From positions 330,680,089 to 330,744,088 of the forward strand of contig NC_053489.1 in NCBI RefSeq assembly GCF_905171775.1: a DNA stretch of 64,000 bases, written 5' to 3'. Source of the stretch: Rana temporaria. Lineage: Eukaryota > Chordata > Amphibia > Anura > Ranidae. Positions 12,026 through 20,280 of this stretch are shown here, in pieces. The notes under the pieces are model-generated. The model was given only the letters and a program-made list of their open reading frames with translations. It was not told the DNA's origin and searched no databases. A program made the translations under genes and the position numbers. Positions within the stretch are counted from its first letter, which is position 1. The number at the start of each line of letters is the position of its first letter.

Positions 12026-12739
12026 TGTCAGGGCACAGACCTTTTGCGTCCACTTTCCCCAGTTGGTTCTGGATGGAGTTGAACCTGGGATCTCGCCGTT
12101 TCAGGTCCAGCTCTTTGTCTTTGAGCCACTGCTCAGTGCTATCCTGTGTGCTATCCATTTGAGCCTGGTGCTGAACCTGTACTTTCTGTGGACCAATCAG
12201 TGGCCTATTTAAGCCAGCCCCTTCCCCTCTGCTAATTGCTGGTTCGTCGTCAGCCTCTGACCCGTATCCTGTTTCCTGGAAACCTTACCTTGTGGATTGC
12301 TTCCCGACTCAGCTCTCTCCTGGAACTTTTGAACTTGGCTTGTCTCACCTACTTTGCTTGAACTCTCCTGACCTGACCTATTGGCTTGTGACCCGGACTT
12401 GTACTTTCTCCTGCCCTTGGACTTTGGCTCGTGACTTGGACCTGCTACCTTCTCTGCCCCCCTGAACCTCGGCTTGTGTTTTGGAACGTCCCTAGTCTTC
12501 ATCTGGACCTGATCCGTACCTGCATCCCTGACGTATCTTCGGTTATCTCCTGTCTCCGGCTGCAGTCCCGCTGAAGCTACTACATCTGCTGCTACTACCT
12601 GCAAGCACCACTTCTTCGCTGGCACTGGTACCGCCTTGTGCTTCTGCCTCCTGTCTCAACCTCAGGGGACGGGCGCACTTGGTCGTAAAGGTGAGCCACC
12701 CTCTGCATATCGGTCTCGGTAAGTACTTGATTCCTGATA
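12026..12739 (+). repeat. 5' LTR of gag-only element
   Basis: Starts TGTCAGGGC and ends CCTGATA. It contains a TATA-type box TATTTAAG at 12206-12213. The 3' LTR is a near copy; visible differences include positions around 12045-12055 and single substitutions in the pyrimidine-rich middle. Confidence 0.93.
12206..12247 (+). promoter_or_regulatory. LTR TATA box and predicted RNA start
   Basis: TATTTAAG at 12206-12213 is followed about 32 bp downstream by 'gctggttcgt' (12238-12247). These ten bases are the exact complement of 'acgaaccagc' just after the LTR. The start site is inferred from TATA spacing and this match. Confidence 0.6.
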
Positions 12740-12752
12740 GTACGAACCAGCC
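12740..12752 (+). promoter_or_regulatory. Primer-binding site, self-priming type
   Basis: 'gtacgaaccagcc' follows the 5' LTR directly. 'acgaaccagc' (12742-12751) pairs perfectly with the predicted 5' end of the RNA at 12238-12247. Self-priming by the folded RNA 5' end is known for Tf1 and has been proposed for sushi-type elements. I did not identify a matching tRNA 3' end. Confidence 0.6.
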
Positions 12753-12755
12753 AAA

Positions 12756-12863
12756 ATGTCCGAGACCGACAGGGTGCGCTCACCTTTTGAAACCCTGTGC
12801 CAACAGGTGTCTGTTTTGACGCTGGCAGTTCAAAACTTGCAAGAAGGTAAACCCTTTGCGTAA
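12756..12863 (+). other. Short ORF resembling the gag N-terminus
   Basis: An ATG three bases after the primer site opens 35 codons ('MSETDRVRSPFETLCQQVSV') ending in TAA. The motif FETLCQQVxxLTxAVxxLQ is shared with the N-terminus of gag in the chromovirus at 56.4 kb (LETLCQQVAALTQAVMSLQ). It is in a different frame from the main gag ORF, so it is either a decayed or shifted original N-terminus or an upstream ORF. Confidence 0.5.
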
Positions 12864-12879
12864 TGGACTAACTGATGAT

Positions 12880-13995
12880 ATGGAGTCCGCAGACTTATAC
12901 AAGATGCTCTCCTCCCTGGCTCTGCAAGTCTCCAGCCTGAACCATACTATTCAGGAATTACAGCAGGAGGTCCAAAAATTTAAAGAGACAACACGCCCAG
13001 CCCCGGAACCTGTATATTATGAGCCATTTGTTCTTATGCCAGAAATATTCGATGGGAACCGTGCATCCTTCCTGTGCTTTCAAACCGATTGTGAGCTGTT
13101 GTTCACCCTCAGACCTAGGACCTATGCCACGGATTATATTAAGGTTCGAGCCTCCATCAATTTGCTAACAGGGCAGATCAAATCGTGGGCTCATCTGCTG
13201 TTGCAGGAAGAGAGTCCAGTCTTGGACAGCTGGGAGACGTTCATGTTTGCGCTGGACTCATATATTTCTGTTTCCAAGAAGACCAGCGCTCCCAGGTCTG
13301 CTCTTAGTTCACGGGGCCTACGGGTACCCAGGGTTAGGAAGCCCCAGTGCGGTTATGACACCCAGCCAGCCCAGTGTGTGCCAGATTATGAAACCCTGTA
13401 TGTGCCCAGCCAGGAAGCTTCCCCATCACAAGGTCTTGATATCTCTGTGGATGCTCACACGCCTACCTTGGAGGAGGAAGAACCTATGCAGATCGGGGTC
13501 ATCCGGTCCAGCCTATCTACGGCAGAAAGAGAGCGGAGAAGAGCCCATGGACTTTGCTTTTATTGTGGTGCTAGCGGGCACCTTATATCGCTTTGCCCAA
13601 CTCGCCCACCTCGGCCAAAGCTTCTTCAGGTGGGTACTATTGGGAGTTTTTTCTATGCCTCAGAATCTGTACCTACCGTTCCAGTGTCTTCAGTCCCTGT
13701 GTCTTCAGTTCCAGTGTCTTCAGTTCCAGTGTCTTCAGTTCCAGTGTCTTCAGTTCCAGTGTCTTCAGTTCCAGTTCCAGTTCCTGTGTCTTCAGTTTCT
13801 GTGTCCCCAGTTCCAGTTCCTGTGTCTTCAGTTCCTATGTCCCCAGTTGAAGTTCTCCCTCCAGACTGCACGTATGCCTCGGATGGTACTATGGTCCATA
13901 AACAGGATCTGGTAATATTTGAACAGGCCTTACAAGCAAGGAGGGCGCCCCCTACCAGAACTTCAGGATCAAAAAAGCCAAAAAAGAAAAAGTAA
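12880..13995 (+). CDS. gag: Gag-like protein, sushi/chromovirus type
   Basis: An uninterrupted 371-residue reading from the ATG at 12880 (MESADLYKML). The open frame extends 5' to about 12856 but without an ATG. Residues about 5-40 look coiled-coil-like (LALQVSSLNHTIQELQQEV). A capsid-like region follows, containing 'PEIFDGNRASFLCFQTDCEL'. A CCHC zinc knuckle, CFYCGASGHLISLC (C-x2-C-x4-H-x4-C), lies near residue 225. Next comes a PVSSV repeat tract, and the protein ends in a lysine-rich tail (KKPKKKK). Family knowledge: gag forms the particle and binds RNA. The capsid region seems shortened compared with full sushi gag. An intact frame suggests recent activity or continued use. Confidence 0.8.
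   Translation: MESADLYKMLSSLALQVSSLNHTIQELQQEVQKFKETTRPAPEPVYYEPFVLMPEIFDGNRASFLCFQTDCELLFTLRPRTYATDYIKVRASINLLTGQIKSWAHLLLQEESPVLDSWETFMFALDSYISVSKKTSAPRSALSSRGLRVPRVRKPQCGYDTQPAQCVPDYETLYVPSQEASPSQGLDISVDAHTPTLEEEEPMQIGVIRSSLSTAERERRRAHGLCFYCGASGHLISLCPTRPPRPKLLQVGTIGSFFYASESVPTVPVSSVPVSSVPVSSVPVSSVPVSSVPVSSVPVPVPVSSVSVSPVPVPVSSVPMSPVEVLPPDCTYASDGTMVHKQDLVIFEQALQARRAPPTRTSGSKKPKKKK
13679..13850 (+). repeat. 15-bp coding minisatellite inside gag
   Basis: 'gtgtcttcagttcca' is repeated about seven times with variant 6-bp 'gttcca' inserts. It encodes runs of PVSSV and PVPV. All changes keep the frame. Confidence 0.92.
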
Positions 13996-14072
13996 AGATC
14001 TACATGCTCCCTGTTTGATCCATCAGGAGCATCCAGAACTAGTGGACAGTTTGGGCGTCCGGAGTCCGCCCC

Positions 14073-14086
14073 TAGGGGGGGGGCAC
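14073..14086 (+). promoter_or_regulatory. Polypurine tract
   Basis: A run of nine G after 'ta', ending 'cac', lies directly before the TGTCAG start of the 3' LTR. This is the expected place for plus-strand priming. Confidence 0.7.
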
Positions 14087-14799
14087 TGTCAGGGCACAGA
14101 CCTTTTACGGTGACTTTCCCCAGTTGGTTCTGGATGGAGTTGAACTGGGATCTCGCCGTTTCAGGTCCAGCTCTTTGTCTTTGAGCCACTGCTCAGTGCT
14201 ATCCTGTGTGCTATCCATTTGAGCCTGGTGCTGAACCTGTACTTTCTGTGGACCAATCAGTGGCCTATTTAAGCCAGCCCCTTCCCCTCTGCTAATTGCT
14301 GGTTCGTCGTCAGCCTCTGACCCGTATCCTGTTTCCTGGAAACCTTACCTTGTGGATTGCTTCCCGACTCAGCTCTCTCCTGGAACTTTTGAACTTGACT
14401 TGTCTCACCTACTTTGCTTGAACTCTCCTAACCTGACCTATTGGCTTGTGACCCGGACTTGTACTTTCTCCTGCCCTTGGACTTTGGCTCGTGACTTGGA
14501 CCTGCTACCTTCTCTGCCCCCCTGAACCTCGGCTTGTGTTTTGGAACGTCCCTAGTCTTCATCTGGACCTGATCCGTACCTGCATCCCTGACGTATCTTC
14601 GGTTATCTCCTGTCTCCGGCTGCAGTCCCGCTGAAGCTACTACATCTGCTGCTACTACCTGCAAGCACCGCTTCTTCGCTGGCACCGGTACCGCCTTGTG
14701 CTTCTGCCTCCTGTCTCAACCTCAGGGGACGGGCGCACTTGGTCGTAAAGGTGAGCCACCCTCTGCATATCGGTCTCGGTAAGTACTTGATTCCTGATA
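14087..14799 (+). repeat. 3' LTR of gag-only element
   Basis: 713-bp near copy of 12026-12739 with the same TATA box and the same predicted start region. Confidence 0.93.
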
Positions 14800-14804
14800 T
14801 CCTC

Positions 14805-15211
14805 TTCCTGCAAGACAGAAGCACCCCTTCCTGAGTTGAGTGATCCTTTACCGGGGCCGGCGGGCTGATGCACATGCTTCATTGACCTCCCTAAACCGAA
14901 ACCAACTTGTCTGGTAAGAGTCAGTAATTTCACATCTTTTGGCTGAGAATAAGATCCAAGGTTCTTCCAGATATTGTATTGCAGCGATCGGTGAGCTGAT
15001 CCCTGGGATTGTCCTGCTGTTAATTTATTTTTTTGGGACTTTATTTCACTACATATTGTTTGTACTACCTTCATCATGGGTAGTTAACACATGGTCATTT
15101 TAACTACACTGTTTTTTACAATATTTTTTGTGTGCATTGATATAATAATTTGTGTGTGCATTGATACACTGAAACTATTTCACTATAGTGATAATATTTT
15201 TTTATTATTTA
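14805..15211. other. Flank between LTR element and pogo element
   Basis: Unclassified. T-rich phrases such as 'gtgtgcattgatata' continue after the pogo element at 17,949, so this is probably older repeat DNA into which both elements inserted. Confidence 0.35.
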
Positions 15212-15450
15212 TACCGTGTTTCCCCGAAAGTAAGACCGGGTCTTATATTCATTTTAGTCCAAAAAAACACACTAGGGCTTATTTTCAGGGTAGGGCTTAT
15301 TTATTTCCGGTATGTACATTTAAACAACATTTAAACAACATGTATTCAAATACCGGTACAGTCATCTTCATTTTCATTTTCCTTTGAACTATTGGTCCTA
15401 ATCTCTCATTTACAGCAATATATGGTACGGTAGCTCTCCCTAAACAACAT

Positions 15451-16749
15451 TTATTCAATTACAATCATGTCGTCTTCTTCTGGAATATCATCATAACTCT
15501 CCAAACCCTGATTGCCAGCCTGAATTTCTTGCATCTCCATTTCCTTTTGAACCATTGGGCCTAATCTCTCATGTAAAGCAATATAGCTCTCCTTAAACAA
15601 GTACTTCTTGTCCATGTAGCCTGCTCGTAGTGCTTTGGCAACACAGCTGTCAGTGATTTTATCCCATGAATTCTTCACCCATGTCACGACCTCTAGCAGT
15701 TTAGGCTTCACAAAGTTTCCACGCTGATTTCTGACCAATCTATTTTCAGTGTATTCATTGATTTGCATGCGCAAATGGTCCTTGAATGGTTTGTTTATTG
15801 CAATATCAAGAGTTTGGAGATAAGCAGTCATTCCTGCAGGAATCATTACTTGATCTATTCTTCTCTCTGCAAGGAAGTTCTTCATGTCTTTTGCGCGGTG
15901 AGTGCTGGCTGAATCCCAGACTAGCAGACCTCTTTGGCCACCTCTCAGAACAAGTGGCAGCATTAAATCGATCCACTTTCTTATTACTGCTTGTGTGCAC
16001 CAGGCTTTTTCTGTTTCAAGAACATAAATGCCTGAAACGCGTTCAATCTTATCTTTCTTGTCCTTTGCGATAATTAGAGGTGTGGCTTTTGTTCCATCCA
16101 GACGAATTGCCAAAACACAAGTAACACGTGCACTTTCATAACCAGTGGAGGGAACGTAGATGGAGGAGGCTCCCCTGTGATCAATTGTCGTTTGAGATCC
16201 TTGGCCCATATACACTGCAGTTTCATCCATCGCAATCATGTTGGAGAGTTGATATTTAGAAAAGTCTATGCCATCAATAAAGAACTTGAATGCAAGTGCA
16301 CGTTTAACAACTTCATTATCTTCCAGCTTGAACAGTGTTGTCGATCTTCTTAGAGACAGTTCATATCGCTGAAGGAAGCCATCCAGCCAGTGGTGTGATG
16401 CTTTGAAATCTTCTGGGGATATGTCGAATTGTGGTGCCATTTCAAGGGCAAATGCTTGAATATCAGCCCTGCGCACAACCAAAGCCTTTGCTCTCTTGTC
16501 AGCAACCCATTCACAGATGACATCTTCCAGCTCAAGATATAATGGCTGACGACCTGATCCACACTTGCGCTTCTTAGCTTTTCCTTCGTCCACCTTTTGA
16601 CTGAGGTTACCGTACTCTGCTCGCCATTTTCGGACCATTCGGAGATCTAACTTCATCTCTTTGCAGAAAGCGGTAAGATTCTTGCCGTGGGAGTCCTCCA
16701 CGATTCCTTTCTTGTACTCGACAGAATAGCTCTTTCTCTTTGCACTCAT
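15451..16749 (-). CDS. Pogo/POGK-like transposase, 432 aa, intact
   Basis: Starts MSAKRKSYSVEYKKGIVED. An N-terminal Brinker-like helix-turn-helix (about 5-50, with NLTAFCKEMKLD and VRKWRAEY) precedes a CENP-B-like DNA-binding domain (about 65-135, with FDISPEDFKASHHWLDGFLQ). The DDE_1 catalytic core follows. First D is in MIAMDETAVYM, second D in LLVWDSASTH, third D in GMTAYLQTLDIAINKPFKD, the usual pogo DDD layout. An acidic tail (YDDIPEEDDMIVIE) ends it. Length is typical for the family and there is no stop or frameshift. It would cut and paste its own element in the nucleus. Confidence 0.92.
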   Translation of the reverse strand: MSAKRKSYSVEYKKGIVEDSHGKNLTAFCKEMKLDLRMVRKWRAEYGNLSQKVDEGKAKKRKCGSGRQPLYLELEDVICEWVADKRAKALVVRRADIQAFALEMAPQFDISPEDFKASHHWLDGFLQRYELSLRRSTTLFKLEDNEVVKRALAFKFFIDGIDFSKYQLSNMIAMDETAVYMGQGSQTTIDHRGASSIYVPSTGYESARVTCVLAIRLDGTKATPLIIAKDKKDKIERVSGIYVLETEKAWCTQAVIRKWIDLMLPLVLRGGQRGLLVWDSASTHRAKDMKNFLAERRIDQVMIPAGMTAYLQTLDIAINKPFKDHLRMQINEYTENRLVRNQRGNFVKPKLLEVVTWVKNSWDKITDSCVAKALRAGYMDKKYLFKESYIALHERLGPMVQKEMEMQEIQAGNQGLESYDDIPEEDDMIVIE

Positions 16750-16786
16750 CTTGTCTGGGGATCAAAATACCGTACTGTATTAATAC

Positions 16787-17175
16787 CGTATACGGTACAC
16801 ATAAAGTGCGCAAAAAGTCTCAAGTCTGTCTGGCTGGTTGATGCTTTAATAAAAATCATGTTCCTTTAAAGCATTATAAACAACACAGTGTTTGTGCTGT
16901 GTCATTTATCCCTCTCTATTTTCTGTTAAAATCTACAGTAAAAATTCTGTCTTGTCTTCCCCTCAGGTACGGTATCAAACAATACCCCATACGGTACACA
17001 TAAAGTGCGCAAAAAGTCTCAAGTCTGTCTGGCTGGTTGATGCTTTAAAAACAATCCTGTTCCTTTAAAGCATTAAAAACAACACAGTGTTTGTGCTGTG
17101 TCATTTATCCCTCTCTATTTTCTGTAAATCTACAGTAAAAATTGTCTTCCCCTCAGGTATCAAACAATTAACCCC
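16787..17175. repeat. Tandem duplication of about 199 bp in the pogo 5' region
   Basis: 'tacggtacacataaagtgcg' occurs at 16791 and again at about 16990. Both copies continue through 'ggctggttgatgcttt' and 'cacagtgtttgtgctgtg' with small differences. It lies upstream of the transposase start on the minus strand. A C-rich run (17,173-17,200) follows. Confidence 0.85.
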
Positions 17176-17504
17176 CCCCACCCCCACCCCCACCCCCCCA
17201 TCAGGTCAGGAGTTCGTTTTTTATATAATTATTTGTGGTAATGTATGGGGTCCAGTGTTGTTTTAAATGTTGTTTTAAATGGTTCTGGTACAGTATACTG
17301 TTAAAAATACCTTTTTAACAGCGTTTATTCTTCTGAGGTGATGATTTTACTGAGAGGTGTTCAGCTGCAGTGACGTCAGCGTGCTCCGTGCAAAGAGGGA
17401 GGGGGGCGCAGACGTCAGCGGGAGGAGAGGAGGAAAGCGAAGAGCCGAGATTGCCGCTGACGTCAGTGCGCCGAAGACGACTTCTGGAGGGAGGAGGGGA
17501 GGAA

Positions 17505-17790
17505 AGAGAGAATAGCCGAGATCCGCAGAGACCGCGGCTGACATGCAACGAAAGAGCAAGCAGCAGCAGCCATCAGACGGGAGGGGAGAAGAGGACCTCC
17601 GGCGGGGCAGCAGTGAGTGAAAACCTATTTCTTTTACGGTAAATACACAGCAGCTATCGGAGACACTAGAGAATAGCCGAGATCCACGGCTGACATGCAA
17701 CGAAAGAGCAAGCAGCAGCAGCCATCAGACGGGAGGGGAGAAGAGGTCCTCCAGCGGGGCAGCAGTGTGTGAAAACCTATTTCTTTTAAA
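17505..17790. repeat. Tandem duplication of about 162 bp, GC-rich
   Basis: 'agaatagccgagatcc' at about 17,509 and about 17,670 starts two near copies that include 'aagcagcagcagccatcaga' and end in 'tgaaaacctatttctttta'. Together with the CpG-rich sequence at 17,370-17,500 this looks like a duplicated promoter region for the transposase. The promoter role is inferred. Confidence 0.85.
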
Positions 17791-17948
17791 TATAGAAGCA
17801 AACGGAGACACTAGGCAACATTTAAAAAGCGTGTTTAAGGAGATTCACTAGGTCTTATTTTCGGGGTAGGGCGTATATTACAGCCCACACTGATAATCGA
17901 GATAGGTCTTATTTTCGGGGTAGGGCTTACTTTCGGGGAAACACGGTA

Positions 17949-18299
17949 TGCACTAGATCTTTTTTTTAACCTATTGCACTTTAATATTTGGGTTGCGTGC
18001 TTTTTTCTGTTTGTATGTTTCTTTGAGCTTTAAGTATTCAGGCTTTCATAAGCAGCAGCATCACCCCTTTTTGAATCACATATTTTTTCACATTTTTATT
18101 CACCCCCTATTTTATTAGGAGTTTTTTCATTTTTTTCTTCACTTGACATTGAGTTTTTCTTCTTTTTGTTTACGGGTAAAAACAATAACTTGTAGTGAGG
18201 AAAGTAAAGTTGAAGAACAAGAAGAAGAAGAACAGCAGATTCAGGCGTGATGATAGGGAAACAGTCCTGCTCCCAAGTGTAAAACTTTATCTGCACCAC
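17949..18299. other. Unclassified T-rich flank of pogo insertion
   Basis: Continuation of the sequence before 15,212. Long T runs, no ORF. Confidence 0.35.
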
Positions 18300-19260
18300 T
18301 CCTGCAGGAGTGGGTTTAGCATACCCGGACAGGCCTCTCTCACTGACCTGGCAGTCGGAGTATCACTCGAACGTTTGTAGGATAAAGTCTCTGCCACAGA
18401 CCTTCCTTGGTGAACTCCAGTGAGACACCCCTGCCACAGGCCCTCTCTGATTTGGTAGTTACGGAGATAATCCTCCTTAGATAAGTTACGCCTGGTTCTC
18501 CTTCAACTTGTCGCCCAGGTACCGACTGACAGGTGATCAATCCTTCAGTGTCCGGCTACCTTGATCCCCGGTGGTTTGCCGAGGCCCTTTTGGATCGCTA
18601 GCCTCTCAATGGCGCTCCTCAGACGAGCTCTCCACCGAACAGCAAATACAAACAAAAGATGGTCAGGACAGCCGCACTCCAATCCAACGTAACTTTAATG
18701 TAAAAAACTGGAAACATGCACTACAAGTCACAGCAACGGAACCTAGGACAGCTGACGCGTTTCACACTAACTTCAGTGTTTACTCATAGCTGAGAAGATT
18801 GCACCCAACAAGACCTGCCTGGAGTGGCAATCTCAAAGGTGGGAACCCAGTCACTCACTGGGTCCCCGTTGCTGTTCAGATGCTCTGGGCCAGCATGGTC
18901 CTGGAACCAGGAACACTGCATGGCGTGCGTACGCCCCGGCCAGGTAAGCCATAACGCTGGGGCGCCGTGATGTGGTCACCCTAAATGTGGGTGCCACACT
19001 CAGAGAAGAAGACCCAGAACCAATGGCGTCTGCCTCATAAATACCCCTCCCCAGCATGCACAGCGAGGTCAAACCCTACTGATTGGCTGCTGGGAAAGAG
19101 CACCCAAACCTTGTCTCCACTGCTGCCACCTGCAGCACCGGGGTTGGAAGAACACCCCAAGGCAACAGAATAACCTACAGCACAGTCAAGCTGAGACAGA
19201 GACCCTGTTTTACACTTAACAATTTGGATCAGAGTTTAACTATACTCTGATCTCTCTTTA
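18300..19260 (-). mobile_element. Possible Penelope-type terminal region
   Basis: Single-copy in this window and without a reverse transcriptase. The main reason for the call is the hammerhead-like motif on the minus strand at 18,750-18,796, a feature reported for the terminal repeats of Penelope-like elements. Boundaries are guesses. Confidence 0.3.
18750..18796 (-). ncRNA. Hammerhead ribozyme-like motif, degenerate
   Basis: Read on the minus strand: 'cagctatgagt', a 5-bp stem acact/agtgt with loop gaagtt, then 'gaaacgcgtc' and 'agctg', which can pair with the opening 'cagct'. Box 2 (GAAA) and the CGCGTC arm look intact. Box 1 reads CTATGA instead of CTGATGA, one base short, so it is probably inactive. 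Confidence 0.4.
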
Positions 19261-19470
19261 AATTTAACTAGCACCGGTACTATAAAGTACACAGGTGCTA
19301 CACACTCAAGATAGAAATTACATCTCTGGAGGTGTTCCAACTGTGTACGTAACTCCTTCAGATTGTTATATTGCATTGAATGATCCAAACACCCCCCCAG
19401 TTCGGTTCGCACCACAACATGCCAACAGACCAAAAATTTGTGGGAAAATGCGAACACTGTTAAAGTTTAA

Positions 19471-20277
19471 AGGCCCGTACACACGGTCAGACTTTTTGCC
19501 AACAAACTTCAAAATCTGCAAGTTTTCAAATTTGTTCGATTGTGTGTACGCTCCATCGGACCAACATTTTCGGGTTTCATCGGACAAAAAGTTTGGTCTG
19601 CAAATGGACAAACTTTACGTCAACAAAAGTCAGATGGTGCCTAGTCCGACCGTGTGTACAGCAAGCAATCTGACTTTTTTACAAAGTACAAACGCGCACG
19701 CTCAGAAGCAAAGACCGGCCGGAAGTGTTCTGTCTAGTAAAACTAGAGTTCGTATTTGAAAGAGCATATTCATGGCGCGGCAAGTTCTGAAATCAAGAAA
19801 AGCAGCGCACATTCTCTTCTTCTTTATAATGTGATAATACTAAAAGCTGCTTTGCTGGTGATACTGACGAAGTAAAAACAAATGTCTTTACTTTGGATTA
19901 GTGTATTTTGGTTATATGAATCAAACATATTTTTATTTATTTTTTTGTGGGTCAAGTTAGCACAACCCCATTGCGCAACATGTTTGCTTGGTGAACGGAC
20001 GTTCAGAAACAAACAAAATTGCACGAAACTGAAAATCGCGAATGCACACAGACAAAACCTCTACTAACTCTCGATTAGCAGAAGGAGCCCAAAGGGTGAA
20101 GCCGGAGAATTGAACTTCCTCTTTTAAACTCTCATCAGTACGTTGAAACGTCACTACGTTCGTGTTTGTTGCCGAAAAAGCCAGAGCGTGTGTATGCTAT
20201 AGGTGTGACCGGACAACTGCCTGCAGGCAAAAATCCAAGAGAAAGTTTGTTTGATGTCCGACCGTGTGTACGAGGCT
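19471..20277. mobile_element. Harbinger-like MITE, 807 bp
   Basis: Ends 'aggcccgtacacacggtc' and complement ('gaccgtgtgtacgaggct') with TAA on both sides (19468-19470, 20278-20280). A second palindromic pair lies near 19,640 ('gtccgaccgtgtgtaca'), and near 20,175 there is 'agagcgtgtgtatgct', so the body may be a composite. No transposase is encoded; the ORFs are chance. Confidence 0.8.
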
Positions 20278-20280
20278 TAA

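Larger units (their letters stand above)
12026..14799 (+). mobile_element. Gag-only LTR retrotransposon (sushi/chromovirus-like)
   Basis: A complete 2774-bp insertion: 5' LTR 12026-12739, internal region, 3' LTR 14087-14799, with the 5-bp target duplication TCCTC at 12021-12025 and 14800-14804. It has a primer-binding site, a polypurine tract and a gag gene with a CCHC knuckle, but no protease, reverse transcriptase or integrase. It therefore depends on enzymes supplied in trans. The two LTRs differ at only about ten places by eye, so the insertion is young. Gag resembles that of the chromovirus at 50489-57147. Confidence 0.92.
15214..17946 (-). mobile_element. Pogo-type DNA transposon, apparently complete
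   Basis: A 2733-bp element with terminal inverted repeats 'ccgtgtttccccgaaagtaa' and complement, and TA on both sides (15212-15213, 17947-17948). A subterminal phrase 'ggtagggcttat' recurs near both ends. It encodes one long transposase on the minus strand. The upstream part (17,340-17,770) is CpG- and GC-rich and probably holds the promoter. TA target and DDD-type transposase place it in the Tc1/mariner superfamily, pogo branch. Confidence 0.93.

Noticed and set aside
13653..14189. Minus-strand ORF of 178 aa rich in GTED repeats
   Set aside because: It is the antisense shadow of the gag minisatellite.
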